Shown here in pieces: positions 43,506-52,570 of a stretch of DNA of 62,382 nucleotides. Under the pieces are notes generated by a model. That model worked only from the letters and a program-made list of their open reading frames with translations. It had not been told where the DNA came from and searched no databases. Both the position numbers and the translations under genes were made by a program. Numbering within the stretch: the stretch's first letter is position 1; each line of letters opens with the position of its first letter. This stretch comes from Sphingomonadaceae bacterium. Its GTDB lineage: Bacteria > Pseudomonadota > Alphaproteobacteria > Sphingomonadales > Sphingomonadaceae. The stretch is taken from the NCBI GenBank assembly GCA_947477745.1, contig CANJUF010000016.1:1-62382 (forward strand). The letters run 5' to 3'.

Positions 43506-44555
43506 ATGGCGACCGATGAGCTTATCGTTCGCCGCGAGGGCCTGGCTGGCTTCCTCACGCTCAATCGCCCCAAGGCGATCCACGCGCTGACCGCGCCGAT
43601 GGATCACGCCATGACCGAGGCGCTGCTCGCATGGCGCGAGGACGACGGCGTTCAGGTGGTGATGATCGATCACAGTGAAGGACGCGGTTTCTGCGCTGGC
43701 GGCGACGTCACCGCGCTGCGCCAGTCTGCGCTCACCGACAACGGCGTTTCGGGCCGCCGCTTCTTTTTCGAGGAATACCAGCTCAACCACCTGATGTTCA
43801 CTTATCCCAAGCCGATTGTCGCCTTCATGGACGGCATCACCATGGGCGGCGGCGTCGGCATTTCGCAGCCAGCGAAGTTCCGCGTGGCGACCGAGAACAC
43901 CCGCTACGCCATGCCGGAAACCGGGATCGGCCTGTTTCCCGATGTCGGCGGCGGCTGGTATCTGGCGCGCATCGGGGGCCGCATCGGCCAGTTCCTCGCG
44001 CTCACCGGCGCGCGGCTCGACGGCGCGGAGTGCATGTGGGCGGGCCTTTGCACGCAATACTTGCCGAGCGAAGCCTTGCTTGAAGCAAAACGCCGGATCG
44101 CCGATGGCGAGGATATCGGCACCGTGCTCGATAGCCTTTCTGCAGAAGTGCCCGAGCCGCGGCTTGCGGGTAATGCGGACCTGATCGACAAACACTTCGC
44201 CTCGGACCGGTTCGAGGACATTCTCGCCTCGCTGGAAGCCGATGGCGGTGAATGGGCGGCAAAGGAACTGGCGACGCTGCGTGCCAAGAGCCCGCAGGCG
44301 TGCAAGGTCTCGCTGCGCCAGTTGGCAGAGTCCGCGAAGCTCGACGATTTCGCCGCCAACATGGCGATGGAATACCGCATCGGCAGCCGCGTGCTCGTCC
44401 TTCCCGATTTTGCCGAAGGCGTGCGTGCCGTGCTGGTCGACAAGACGCAGGATCCCAAATGGATGCCGTCCCGGCCCGAAGACGTATCCGATGAACTGAT
44501 CGAATCGATCTTTGCCCCGCTGCCGCCTGCCGAGGAGTGGGTGCCACTCGGCTGA
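43506..44555 (+). CDS. 3-hydroxyisobutyryl-CoA hydrolase-like enoyl-CoA hydratase family protein
   Basis: A 349-residue crotonase-fold protein of HIBCH length, longer than hydratases. HIBCH signatures are RGFCAGGDVTALR, FMDGITMGGGVGIS, AMPETGIGLFPDVGGGWYLAR and a C-terminal EFRI-like EYRIGSRVL plus EGVRAVLVDK. The enzyme releases free 3-hydroxyisobutyrate from its CoA ester in valine breakdown. ATG 43506 is preferred over the longer frame from 43458. A REP-like repeat separates it from the next crotonase gene. Confidence 0.9.
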   Translation: MATDELIVRREGLAGFLTLNRPKAIHALTAPMDHAMTEALLAWREDDGVQVVMIDHSEGRGFCAGGDVTALRQSALTDNGVSGRRFFFEEYQLNHLMFTYPKPIVAFMDGITMGGGVGISQPAKFRVATENTRYAMPETGIGLFPDVGGGWYLARIGGRIGQFLALTGARLDGAECMWAGLCTQYLPSEALLEAKRRIADGEDIGTVLDSLSAEVPEPRLAGNADLIDKHFASDRFEDILASLEADGGEWAAKELATLRAKSPQACKVSLRQLAESAKLDDFAANMAMEYRIGSRVLVLPDFAEGVRAVLVDKTQDPKWMPSRPEDVSDELIESIFAPLPPAEEWVPLG

Positions 44556-44556
44556 T

Positions 44557-44626
44557 CGTCATCCCGGCGCAGGCCGGGATCCACAACAACGCCGGAACTG
44601 GATTCCGGTTTTCGCCGGAATGACGG
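44557..44626. repeat. REP/BIME-like palindromic repeat, copy 2
   Basis: A 70-base element related to 7287-7361. The left arm CGTCATCCCGGCGCAGGCC forms CCCGGC/GCCGGG; the right arm has TTCCGG/CCGGAA and ends TGACGG, so the outer ends are inverted repeats. It occupies the gap between the hydrolase and enoyl-CoA hydratase genes and ends 10 bases before the next start, so it may affect read-through. Confidence 0.8.
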
Positions 44627-44636
44627 AGAAGAAATT

Positions 44637-45422
44637 ATGGCAAACTTTGAAACAATCCTTGTCGAACAGCGCGGCGCGGTGACGCTGGTCACGCTCAACC
44701 GCCCTCAGGCGCTCAATGCGCTCAACTCGCAGGTCCTGGTTGAGCTGACTCAAGCTTTTGCAGCCTACGAGGCCGATCCGGCGCAGCGCTGCGCGGTTCT
44801 CACTGGATCGGGCGAAAAGGCCTTTGCGGCAGGAGCGGACATCAAGGAAATGGCCGACAAGCCGGCCGCCGATTTCTACCTCGAGGACTATTTCTCCGGC
44901 TGGCAGGCGGACCTCGTGCGCAAGACGCGCAAGCCTTGGGTCGCGGCGGTCAACGGCTTCGCGCAGGGCGGCGGCTGCGAGCTTGCGATGATGGCCGACA
45001 TCATCCTTGCGTCAGAAAATGCGCAGTTCGGGCAGCCCGAGATCAAGCTCGGCGTCGCGCCGGGCATGGGCGGATCGCAGCGCCTCACGCGCGCGATCGG
45101 CAAGAGCAAGGCCATGGAAATGTGCCTTACCGGCCGCAACATGAAGGCCGACGAGGCCGAGCGGGCAGGGCTGGTCAGCCGGGTCGTGCCATTGGAATCG
45201 CTGCTCGACGAGGCGCTGAAAATGGCCGAGACAATCGCCGCGATGGCACCGCTTGCCGCGATGATGAACAAGGAAATGGTCAACGTGGCTTTCGAGACGA
45301 CGCTGGAACAAGGCCTCGTTGCTGAACGCCGCATGTTCCAGGTTTTGACAGCCACCGAAGACAAGGCCGAAGGCATGGCTGCCTTCGTCGAGAAGCGCCC
45401 CGGCAACTGGAAGGGGCGCTAG
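44637..45422 (+). CDS. Enoyl-CoA hydratase
   Basis: A 261-residue canonical enoyl-CoA hydratase: [16 protein letters not shown] (oxyanion and CoA site, about 58-73), [20 protein letters not shown] with the first catalytic Glu, and [20 protein letters not shown] with the second. It hydrates trans-2-enoyl-CoA in beta-oxidation. RBS GGAGAAGA lies just inside or next to the repeat. The C-terminus overlaps the convergent small zinc-ribbon gene by four bases (45419-45422). Confidence 0.93.
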   Translation: MANFETILVEQRGAVTLVTLNRPQALNALNSQVLVELTQAFAAYEADPAQRCAVLTGSGEKAFAAGADIKEMADKPAADFYLEDYFSGWQADLVRKTRKPWVAAVNGFAQGGGCELAMMADIILASENAQFGQPEIKLGVAPGMGGSQRLTRAIGKSKAMEMCLTGRNMKADEAERAGLVSRVVPLESLLDEALKMAETIAAMAPLAAMMNKEMVNVAFETTLEQGLVAERRMFQVLTATEDKAEGMAAFVEKRPGNWKGR

Positions 45423-45622
45423 TTCGCCTTTTCCGCTCGCCGCCGGGCAACCTCGAACGCGGGCAATTTCATGCCTTTGGTGCGGCTGGTGAGGTGCCAT
45501 TGCTTGCACAGATTGCAGCGATAGGGCCGCAGGGTTATCTCCGCCTGCTGCGCAATGGTCAGAGCCTCGGCTACGCTGGCATAGCGCGCCTTGCGGCGGC
45601 ATACGCCGGGCCGCGTCTTCAC
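45419..45622 (-). CDS. Small zinc-ribbon-like hypothetical protein
   Basis: A 67-residue basic protein: a [18 protein letters not shown] helix region, then [14 protein letters not shown], a C-x2-C with nearby His, and a Lys/Arg-rich tail. It may bind zinc with Cys, Cys, His plus the N-terminal Cys. GTG 45622 is chosen because it overlaps the NUDIX stop (GTGA), as seen for other coupled genes here. It is the last gene of the LemA-TPM-NUDIX operon. Function unknown; nucleic-acid binding is only a guess. Confidence 0.65.
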   Translation of the reverse strand: MKTRPGVCRRKARYASVAEALTIAQQAEITLRPYRCNLCKQWHLTSRTKGMKLPAFEVARRRAEKAN

Positions 45623-46155
45623 TCCAGCAGGCCCGGCCCAAGGACCATCAGCAGCCGCACGTCGATCGCCAAGCCCTGTTCGCGCCATGATGCGATCGCC
45701 TCTGCCACGCTTGCCAGCGGCACCCGGTGGACGGTGATGTCCTCGCTCTCGGTGCCGCCGCCTTCGCCAACTTTCTCCAGGTCATGCGCGCGCACCAGAG
45801 TGAAGCTCTCGCTGACCATTCCGGGCGAGGAATAAAACTCGCCGATAAGTTCCATCCGCCCGGCGCGGTAGCCGGTCTCCTCTTCCAGTTCGCGGGCTGC
45901 GGCTGCGACAGGTTCCTCGCCTTCGGCCCCGACATCGTCGCCGATGAGGCCAGCGGGAAGTTCGATGCAGCGCTTGCCCAGTGGCACGCGGAATTGCTCG
46001 ACGAGGATCACGTGATTCGCTTCGTCCACGGCGAGGATCACGGCGGCGCGGATGCCGCGCGAACGGCTGACGTATTCCCAGCGGCCCTTCTTGCGGGCGG
46101 TAATGTATTTGCCCTGCCAGACGATCTCGTCAGGCGCGTTCTCGTCCGATGTCAT
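45619..46155 (-). CDS. NUDIX hydrolase, ADP-ribose pyrophosphatase-like
   Basis: A 178-residue NUDIX protein with VEQFRVPLGKRCIELPAG, the ADP-sugar-type loop ahead of the NUDIX box. The box reads GEEPVAAAARELEEETGY (about 88-105), with REx2EExG intact. Probable substrate is ADP-ribose or another nucleoside diphosphate sugar. Start overlaps the stop of the upstream TPM gene by four bases. Confidence 0.9.
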   Translation of the reverse strand: MTSDENAPDEIVWQGKYITARKKGRWEYVSRSRGIRAAVILAVDEANHVILVEQFRVPLGKRCIELPAGLIGDDVGAEGEEPVAAAARELEEETGYRAGRMELIGEFYSSPGMVSESFTLVRAHDLEKVGEGGGTESEDITVHRVPLASVAEAIASWREQGLAIDVRLLMVLGPGLLE

Positions 46156-46832
46156 ACTTCGATCAGCCTGTCGGGAAGCTCGTTGGCGTTCTCGCTGCCT
46201 GCTGGGAAATGCTCGGCGAGCACCGCGCCGACCCGCTCTATCGCCGCGATCATGCCGTCGGCCAGCCGCCCAGCTTTCACCTCGGCGAGCAGCGCGACCA
46301 TTGCCTCGCCCCAGACATCGGGTGAGACCTTTGAGGCAATCGCCGCGTCAGCGAGGATCTCGGCGCGGTGCTCGCGCATCGAGAGGTAGATGAGGATGCC
46401 GGTGCGCCCGTGAGTGCGCCGCTCGGCACCGATGCGGAATGCACTGACCGCGCGTTCGTGAACCCGCGCTGTCCGGATCGCGCCGGGGACGAGAAGGAAC
46501 TTGAGCGGCTGCCATAGCTGGATCAGCAGCATCCCCAGAAACTTGAGCGCGGCAAACACCGCTGCCAGCTCGAACAGCTCGCGCGGGGTCCATTCGGTGA
46601 TCCAGCCGCCTGACAGCATCTCGAACATGCCGGTGTAGAATTCAGGCGCGATCGCGAGCGCAGCCAATGCCGCGAAAGCTGTCGCCGCCGCCCAGGCCAG
46701 CGCGACATCGCTGTACCCGTCCGAACGCTCGGCGAGCACGGTGACGATTTCGCCAGAAGTGCCGTGCTCGGCCTTGCTCACCGCTTCGATGACGCGGCGG
46801 TGATCGTCCGGGGAAAGATGCGCCTTGGCCAA
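46152..46832 (-). CDS. TPM-domain membrane protein (TPM/YgcG family, short form)
   Basis: A 226-residue protein with a TTG start at 46832, one base after the stop of the neighbouring TPM gene; no ATG or GTG is available before the conserved HLSPDDHRRVIEAVSKAE. HGTSGEIVTVLAERSDGYSD is the TPM core, then two membrane segments (about 58-78 and 101-125), and GILIYLSMREHRAEILADAAI resembles the second TPM half. No signal peptide, unlike its neighbour. The family is proposed to be phosphatase-like, and the exact role is unknown. Confidence 0.8.
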   Translation of the reverse strand: MAKAHLSPDDHRRVIEAVSKAEHGTSGEIVTVLAERSDGYSDVALAWAAATAFAALAALAIAPEFYTGMFEMLSGGWITEWTPRELFELAAVFAALKFLGMLLIQLWQPLKFLLVPGAIRTARVHERAVSAFRIGAERRTHGRTGILIYLSMREHRAEILADAAIASKVSPDVWGEAMVALLAEVKAGRLADGMIAAIERVGAVLAEHFPAGSENANELPDRLIEV

Positions 46833-46833
46833 G

Positions 46834-47628
46834 TTACCAGCTCCCGCTCGCGCCGCCGCCGCCGAAGCTGCCGCCGCCGCCAGAAAATCCACCGCCAAAG
46901 CTGCCGCCGCTGCTTGAGGAAGAGCGCGCATTGGCGAGACCATCGACAACGTTCCACAGGATCACCGAGCCAAGGCCTCCCGGCCCATAGCGTTTGCGGC
47001 GGTGGCCCAGCACCGAGCGCAGGATCGGAACGACGAATATCAGAAAGAACATGAAGCCGAAGAATATCAGGCCCATCAGGTCTCCGGGATTGAGTTCGCT
47101 TTGCGCGGCCTCGGCCTGCTGCGCGATGCGGGCCGCTTCTTCGGGCGGCAGGCCAAGCTGGGCGATCACTGCGTCGGCACCTGCCTCGATCCCGCCGGGC
47201 ATGTCGCCCGCCTTGAAACGGGGAACGATCTGCTGGCTGATAATGACCGAGGACAAGCCGTCGGTCAGCGCGCCTTCGAGGCCATACCCCACCTCTATGC
47301 GCACCTTGCGTTCATTGGGCGCGACAATCAGCAGCGCGCCATCGTTGCGCTGTTTGTCGCCGATGCCCCATGCGCGCCCCAGCCGGTATCCGTAGTCGGA
47401 TATTTCGTAGCCTTCGAGGCTCGGCACCGTGGCGACCACGAACTGACGCTGGGTCTGCTTTTCGAGCGCCTCAAGCTTCTGAGTCAGCCGCGCCTCGACA
47501 TCGGCAGGGATGACATTTGCCGCATCGGTGACTCGCCCGGTCAGCGCCGGGAACTGCTGCGCAGCGGCAGGCAGCGCCCCGCCAAGGAGCGCTGCTGCGG
47601 CAAGCAGGAAGGCGAGCGCCGCCTTCAC
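46834..47628 (-). CDS. TPM-domain protein with Gly/Ser-rich tail (YgcG-like)
   Basis: A 264-residue membrane-anchored periplasmic protein. Signal peptide (to about AAAQQ, residue 25), TPM domain FPALTGRVTDAANVIPADVEARL through RKVRIEVGYGLEGALTD (about 26-150), a membrane helix (GLIFFGFMFFLIFVVPIL, about 185-202) and a Gly/Ser-rich C-terminal tail ending GGGGASGSW. The repeated glycine-rich end is typical of YgcG-like proteins that pair with LemA. GTG start at 47628, three bases after LemA. Confidence 0.88.
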   Translation of the reverse strand: MKAALAFLLAAAALLGGALPAAAQQFPALTGRVTDAANVIPADVEARLTQKLEALEKQTQRQFVVATVPSLEGYEISDYGYRLGRAWGIGDKQRNDGALLIVAPNERKVRIEVGYGLEGALTDGLSSVIISQQIVPRFKAGDMPGGIEAGADAVIAQLGLPPEEAARIAQQAEAAQSELNPGDLMGLIFFGFMFFLIFVVPILRSVLGHRRKRYGPGGLGSVILWNVVDGLANARSSSSSGGSFGGGFSGGGGSFGGGGASGSW

Positions 47629-47631
47629 CGG

Positions 47632-48336
47632 TTACTGGGCTGCGGCGGTTGGGGTCGCGGCGGCGTTGTCGTTGGAGGGCATTGCCGGAGCGGCAGGGAC
47701 CGGCGCGGTCGTGGTTTGGGCCGGCCCCATGTCGAGCGTCGGCGCGACTTCGGCCCCCGGCGTCACGGCCGCATAGGGCACCATCGGCTTGGCGCCGCGG
47801 ATCATCGCGCCGATCATCTCGGGGAAAGTGCGCACGCGGGTGTTATAGTCGCGAACCGCCTCGTTGTAGTCGCGGATCGCCACGCGAATGCGGTTCTCCT
47901 GTCCCTCGAGCTGGCTTTGCAGCATCTGGTAATTCACGATGCTCTTGAGATCGGGATAGCGTTCGAAATTGGCGAGCAGCCGTCCGAGACCGGCACCGAG
48001 TTGTTCCTGCGCTTGCTGGAATTGCTGCATCTTGGCGGGATCGTTGAGATCGTCAGCAGAGAGCTGGATGCTGGTTGCCCGGGCGCGCGCCTCGATCACA
48101 TCGGTAAGGATTGCGCGTTCCTGTTCGGCGGCGCCCCTGGCGACTTCGGCAAGGTTGGGCACGAGGTTGGCGCGCTCTTGGAAGGCGGCCTGCACATCGG
48201 CCCAGCGCGCCTTGGCGGCTTCCTCTGCGGTGGGCACCGAATTGATGCCGCAGGCTGATAGCGCCAATGAAGCCAGCGCGACGATTGCCAACCTGGGGCT
48301 CAAGTTGACGAAACGCGAGATAATCGATCCAGACAT
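47632..48336 (-). CDS. lemA: LemA family lipoprotein
   Basis: A 234-residue LemA protein. Lipobox LALSAC sets the lipidated Cys at about 29. Then come the LemA helical core ARWADVQAAFQERANLVPNLAEV and LGRLLANFERYPDLKSIVNYQ, then RVAIRDYNEAVRDYNTRVRTFPEM, ending in a long Ala/Pro/Thr-rich tail (about 200-234). LemA is membrane-anchored with unclear role, often encoded with TPM proteins, as here. First gene of the five-gene operon. Confidence 0.9.
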   Translation of the reverse strand: MSGSIISRFVNLSPRLAIVALASLALSACGINSVPTAEEAAKARWADVQAAFQERANLVPNLAEVARGAAEQERAILTDVIEARARATSIQLSADDLNDPAKMQQFQQAQEQLGAGLGRLLANFERYPDLKSIVNYQMLQSQLEGQENRIRVAIRDYNEAVRDYNTRVRTFPEMIGAMIRGAKPMVPYAAVTPGAEVAPTLDMGPAQTTTAPVPAAPAMPSNDNAAATPTAAAQ

Positions 48337-48477
48337 CGGACAAGTCCTCCCACGGCAAATGTGCCGCAGCGGAATGTAGCGATGCGCGCTGAGCGATCAA
48401 GCGCAGCCAAAAAGAACTTGCACGTCAGCCTTGTCATGGCATTTCTTGCGGCTGTGGTGATTTGAGGAGGGACTACT

Positions 48478-48888
48478 ATGCTATCGGAATTCCGGGATTT
48501 TATTGCCAAGGGCAATGTGCTCGATCTGGCCGTCGCGGTGATCATCGGCGCGGCTTTCGGCACGATCGTGACTTCGCTTACCAATGACATGATAATGCCG
48601 CTGATCGGCGCAGTGGTTGGCGATGTCGATTTCTCGAGCCTCTACACGGTGCTGAGCGGCAATGTCGCGCGGGGCACGTCGCTTGCGGCGGCGCGCGCAT
48701 CAGGCGCGAACGTGCTCGCCTGGGGCCAGTTCATCACCGTGGTCATCAACTTCCTGATCCTCGCCTTCGTGATTTTCCTGCTGGTGCGCTACGCCAACAA
48801 GGCCATGAAGAAGCAGGAGGAAGTCGCAGGGCCGAGCGAACTCGATCTGCTCACTGAAATCCGCGACGAGCTTAAAAAGCGGGGCTGA
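48478..48888 (+). CDS. mscL: Large-conductance mechanosensitive channel MscL
   Basis: A 136-residue homopentameric inner-membrane channel that opens under hypo-osmotic shock. It has the N-terminal amphipathic helix [20 protein letters not shown], first membrane helix [24 protein letters not shown], periplasmic loop, second helix [21 protein letters not shown] and a charged cytoplasmic tail. The ATG follows GAGGAGGGA, a strong ribosome site. It lies directly before the tmRNA gene. Confidence 0.95.
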   Translation: MLSEFRDFIAKGNVLDLAVAVIIGAAFGTIVTSLTNDMIMPLIGAVVGDVDFSSLYTVLSGNVARGTSLAAARASGANVLAWGQFITVVINFLILAFVIFLLVRYANKAMKKQEEVAGPSELDLLTEIRDELKKRG

Positions 48889-48901
48889 GCAAACCGCTCA
48901 C

Positions 48902-48929
48902 TTCACATTAATCCTGGCGTCGCTATATG
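48902..48929 (+). promoter_or_regulatory. Probable promoter of the tmRNA gene
   Basis: TTCACA (48902-48907) and TATATG (48924-48929) are separated by 16 bases, a plausible -35/-10 pair for the housekeeping sigma factor. Transcription would start about 48935. Confidence 0.45.
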
Positions 48930-48930
48930 G

Positions 48931-49281
48931 GTCGTGCCGGTTTCGACCGGATATGGCGATAAAATGCGGTGTGCAATAGGCACAGCGGACCCGGGGGCAG
49001 TACCCGGCGGCTCCACCAGAAATCGCGGGAAACCGTGGTTCCTGACGGGGCCGAACCAGGATCGACGTGTGTTGAAAAGCACTGTTTTCGCCCGGGCTGA
49101 GTAACCCGTTTCAAGGCTCAAAAACCCACAAGTGCCAACGATAACGAAGCACTTGCTCTCGCCGCGTAATTCTAGGGCCTAACGGCCTGACCTTACAGAG
49201 CTATGAGCACGGTTCGGACCGAACCGGGTAACAGAATCGGAAACCGGGCGTCCGGAGGGAACGTAGCAACAGAATCCCTCC
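48931..49281 (+). ncRNA. ssrA: Permuted two-piece tmRNA
   Basis: tmRNA rescues stalled ribosomes and tags the nascent peptide. The gene is circularly permuted as in alphaproteobacteria: the acceptor piece comes first and ends CTCCACCA at 49011-49018. An excised spacer follows, then the coding piece from GGGGCCGAACCAGGATCGAC (49047). The tag frame at 49134-49169 encodes ANDNEALALAA and a TAA stop. The 3' end is set at the GGAGGGA/TCCCTCC hairpin (49254-49281), possibly a terminator. The 5' end is inferred from the promoter and is uncertain by several bases. Confidence 0.93.
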
Positions 49282-49294
49282 ACTTTCCTTCCAT

Positions 49295-49549
49295 TCAGGC
49301 AAAAGTATCGGCGTCCTTTTGTGACGCTTCTTGCACCGCCCGCTCGAACTTCAGGCAGTCGAGGATCTTGGCGCCGGCAATGAACACCGCGCCGGTGCAG
49401 GCGAGGAACAGCAGCTTGCCGCCGAAGCCCGGATATTGCGTCAGGTAGATCGAGCCGCGCTCCACGGCGCCCAGCGCGAGCGCATAGATCACAAGGCAGG
49501 CCTCGAACCGGGTCTTTATCGTGAACAGCCTGCCGATCTTGCGAAGCAT
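49295..49549 (-). CDS. Small integral membrane protein of unknown function
   Basis: An 84-residue protein with two hydrophobic segments (about 16-30, ACLVIYALALGAVE, and 45-62, KLLFLACTGAVFIAGAK) and a hydrophilic C-terminus ending in an acidic helix. An N-terminal basic stretch (LRKIGRLFTIKTRFE) suggests the ends face the cytoplasm. No family recognised with certainty. It ends 14 bases from the tmRNA terminator hairpin, so the two genes converge. Confidence 0.7.
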   Translation of the reverse strand: MLRKIGRLFTIKTRFEACLVIYALALGAVERGSIYLTQYPGFGGKLLFLACTGAVFIAGAKILDCLKFERAVQEASQKDADTFA

Positions 49550-49760
49550 TTGAATCCCTTCCTTAACTGCATCTTAACGCAAGCATCGTGCCACCCGCGC
49601 AAATGCGGGTTTCGGTCTAGTTAACCGCCTGCTTACTGTAAATCGTTCCGACATGGTAACGATTCGCGCTCGTCCGATCGGGCTCGGCACGTCGCAGAGT
49701 TGCCAAGGCCAGCCCCAGGGCTTAGGCCGCGCGACGCGATTCCAAATGATGCGAGGCACG

Positions 49761-51872
49761 ATGACAGACTGGGTTGAGCGTTCGGAACTCAGGGTTGATG
49801 AATTGCTCGCGCGGTTCCTCGAGCAGGACGTTCTCGAGCCGCTTGGCATTGCTGCTGAGGCCTTCTGGGGCGGTTTCGCCAGCCTGCTGGCAGACTTCGC
49901 GCCGCGCAACCGGGCGCTACTGGCCAGGCGCGATGAGCTGCAGCAAGAGATCGATGCCTGGCACATGGCGCGCGCGGGCAAGCCGCTCGATCAGGGCGAG
50001 TATGAAGCATTCCTGCGTGAGATCGGCTACCTCGTTCCCGAGCCGGGCGAATTCTCGGTAACGACCGAGCACGTCGATCGCGAAATCGCGCTGATGGCCG
50101 GCCCGCAGCTAGTCGTACCGGTGCTCAACGCCCGCTTTCTGCTCAATGCCGCAAATGCACGCTGGGGCAGTCTGTACGATGCGCTGTATGGCACTGACGC
50201 GCTCGACGCGCCGGCGGCACGCCCGGGCGGATACGACGAGGCGCGCGGCGCGGCTGTGATCGCGGCGGCGCGGACGTTCTTGGATGAAGCAGTGCCGCTG
50301 TCCGGCATCAGCTGGGCTGACTGGGATGGATCGGGCGATCCGCCGCTTGCCAATCCCGCGGTTTTGATCGGCCATCGCAAGGAGGGCGCAGGCTTCGTTC
50401 TGGAGCACAACGGCCTCATTATCGAAGTCGTGATCGACCGCGATCACCCGGTCGGCAAGGCCGGCAAGGCCGGAATTGCCGATGTTGTCCTCGAATCCGC
50501 GCTTACGACAATCGTCGATCTGGAAGATTCGGTCGCAGCGGTCGATGCCGAAGACAAGCTCGCCGCCTACCGCAACTGGCTTGGCGTCATTCGAGGCGAT
50601 CTTGCCGACAGCTTCGAGAAGGGCGGGAAGACCCTCACGCGCACCCTGGCGGGTGACCGCTCCTATGTTTCGCTAAATGGAGCGGAGCATTCCTCGCCCG
50701 GTCGCAGCCTGCTGTTCGTGCGAAATGTCGGCCACCTGATGACCAATCCGGCGATCCTGCTGCCCGATGGCAGCGAGATTCCCGAAGGCATCTTGGACGC
50801 GGTGGTAACCAGCGCGATATCGGCGCACGACATCAAGGGCCTAGGCAAGTATCGCAATTCGCGCGCCGGCAGCATCTACATCGTCAAGCCCAAGATGCAC
50901 GGACCGGAAGAGTGCGCTTTCACCAACGACCTGTTCGATGCGCTCGAAGACCTGCTGGGCCTGCCGCGCCACACCGTAAAAGTCGGCGTGATGGACGAAG
51001 AGCGGCGCACCTCAGCCAACCTTTCCGCCTGCATCCACGCGGTGAAGGACCGCATCGTCTTCATCAACACCGGCTTCCTCGACCGCACCGGAGACGAGAT
51101 CCACACCTCGATGCGGGCCGGGCCGATGATCCGCAAGGGCGCGATCAAGGGCAGCGACTGGATCGCAGCTTACGAGAAGCGCAATGTCCTGATCGGCCTC
51201 AAGCACGGGCTTTCTGGCCGCGCACAGATCGGCAAGGGCATGTGGGCCGCGCCTGACCGTATGCGCGCGATGATGGACGAAAAGATCGGCCACCCGAAAA
51301 CCGGCGCGAACACCGCCTGGGTGCCTTCGCCCACTGCGGCCACTCTTCACGCGATGCACTATCACGCGGTCGATGTGTTCGCGGTTCAAAAGGATGTCGC
51401 AAACGAGCCAGTGCCCGGTCTGGAACAATTGCTCTCGATCCCGCTCGCGCAAGGCACCAACTGGTCCGAAGACGAAGTGCGCGAGGAACTCGATAACAAC
51501 GCGCAAGGGCTGCTCGGCTATGTGGTGCGCTGGATCGACCACGGCGTCGGCTGCTCCAAGGTGCCCGACATCAACGACGTGGGCCTGATGGAAGACCGTG
51601 CAACCCTGCGCATTTCCAGCCAGCACATGGCCAACTGGCTGCTGCACGGCGTGTGCAGCGAGGCGCAGGTGATGGACTCGCTGAGGCGGATGGCCGAGAA
51701 GGTAGATGCACAGAACGCGGGCGATCCGCTTTACGAGCCGATGGCAGGCAACTGGGACACGAGCCTTGCTTTCAAGGCGGCTTGCGAACTGGTGTTCAAG
51801 GGCGTCGAGCAGCCCAGCGGCTATACCGAGCCGCTGCTGCACGCCTGGCGGCAGAAGAAAAAGGCGCAGTAG
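49761..51872 (+). CDS. glcB: Malate synthase G
   Basis: Malate synthase G condenses glyoxylate with acetyl-CoA, the second glyoxylate-shunt step. The 703-residue single-chain enzyme has the family features: [14 protein letters not shown] (about 135-148), [12 protein letters not shown], the catalytic [18 protein letters not shown] (about 248-265), [14 protein letters not shown] and [16 protein letters not shown] 49761 with GAGG is taken; the frame opens earlier at 49653 without a ribosome site. No isocitrate lyase is in the window. Growth on two-carbon units from the nearby beta-oxidation genes would need it. Confidence 0.95.
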   Translation: MTDWVERSELRVDELLARFLEQDVLEPLGIAAEAFWGGFASLLADFAPRNRALLARRDELQQEIDAWHMARAGKPLDQGEYEAFLREIGYLVPEPGEFSVTTEHVDREIALMAGPQLVVPVLNARFLLNAANARWGSLYDALYGTDALDAPAARPGGYDEARGAAVIAAARTFLDEAVPLSGISWADWDGSGDPPLANPAVLIGHRKEGAGFVLEHNGLIIEVVIDRDHPVGKAGKAGIADVVLESALTTIVDLEDSVAAVDAEDKLAAYRNWLGVIRGDLADSFEKGGKTLTRTLAGDRSYVSLNGAEHSSPGRSLLFVRNVGHLMTNPAILLPDGSEIPEGILDAVVTSAISAHDIKGLGKYRNSRAGSIYIVKPKMHGPEECAFTNDLFDALEDLLGLPRHTVKVGVMDEERRTSANLSACIHAVKDRIVFINTGFLDRTGDEIHTSMRAGPMIRKGAIKGSDWIAAYEKRNVLIGLKHGLSGRAQIGKGMWAAPDRMRAMMDEKIGHPKTGANTAWVPSPTAATLHAMHYHAVDVFAVQKDVANEPVPGLEQLLSIPLAQGTNWSEDEVREELDNNAQGLLGYVVRWIDHGVGCSKVPDINDVGLMEDRATLRISSQHMANWLLHGVCSEAQVMDSLRRMAEKVDAQNAGDPLYEPMAGNWDTSLAFKAACELVFKGVEQPSGYTEPLLHAWRQKKKAQ

Positions 51873-51898
51873 CGCGCACAACGGGGGAGGTCAGGCGC

Positions 51899-52549
51899 AT
51901 GGAATTCGATCTTGAGCAGACAGATGCGCTGCTTGCCACCACGCGCGCGGTGCGCAAACGCCTCGATCTCGACCGCCCCGTCCCGCGTGAAATCATCACC
52001 GAATGCCTTGAATTGGCTGTCCAGGCGCCGACCGCCAGCAACAGCCAGACCTGGCGCTGGATGGTGATCGACGAAGAGCAGCGCCGGGCGAAGATCGCCG
52101 ATCTCTACCGGCTGGCGATGAAGGACCGCCAAAGCGTCACCGAAACGTGGGACGACACCAAGGCCGAGGACCGGATCAGTGCTCAGACCGCGCGCGTCCT
52201 CGACAGTGCCGGCTATCTGCGTGAAAATATTCACCGCGTGCCCGTGTTCGTCATCCCCTGTGTCGAGGGCCGCCCTGCGCCGGACGCCGCTCCGGCATCG
52301 CTTTCGGCGATCTACGGCTCGATCATGCCTGCGGTCTGGAGCTTCCAGCTCGCGCTGCGTTCACGCGGGCTCGGCTCGGTATTCACTTCAGTGCTCGGCT
52401 TTCGCGAGCGCGATGTGGCGGAGTTTCTTGGCATTCCGGACAATGTGATGCAGGTCGCGATGATTCCAGTGGCATATACCATCGGGACAGACTTCAAGCG
52501 CGCGGCGCGGCCGCCGGTAAGCGAAATCATCCACTGGAACGAGTGGTAG
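51899..52549 (+). CDS. Nitroreductase family protein (copy 1)
   Basis: A 216-residue FMN-dependent nitroreductase-fold protein: TTRAVRKRLDLDRPVPREII (phosphate-binding Arg cluster, about 14-33), AVQAPTASNSQTWRWMVI and SFQLALRSRGLGSVFTS. NAD(P)H-dependent reduction of nitro groups, quinones or enones is typical. The following gene is a close paralogue. RBS GGGGGAGG precedes the ATG. It is 26 bases after malate synthase. Confidence 0.88.
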   Translation: MEFDLEQTDALLATTRAVRKRLDLDRPVPREIITECLELAVQAPTASNSQTWRWMVIDEEQRRAKIADLYRLAMKDRQSVTETWDDTKAEDRISAQTARVLDSAGYLRENIHRVPVFVIPCVEGRPAPDAAPASLSAIYGSIMPAVWSFQLALRSRGLGSVFTSVLGFRERDVAEFLGIPDNVMQVAMIPVAYTIGTDFKRAARPPVSEIIHWNEW

Positions 52550-52570
52550 GGCAGGCAGGGAGAGCAGAAT

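Noticed and set aside
48903..49121. 72- and 63-residue minus-strand frames
   Set aside because: They lie inside the tmRNA gene, whose RNA features are unambiguous.
49593..49610. ACCCGC/GCGGGT hairpin with a short TTT
   Set aside because: No gene ends there on either strand, so a terminator role has no support.
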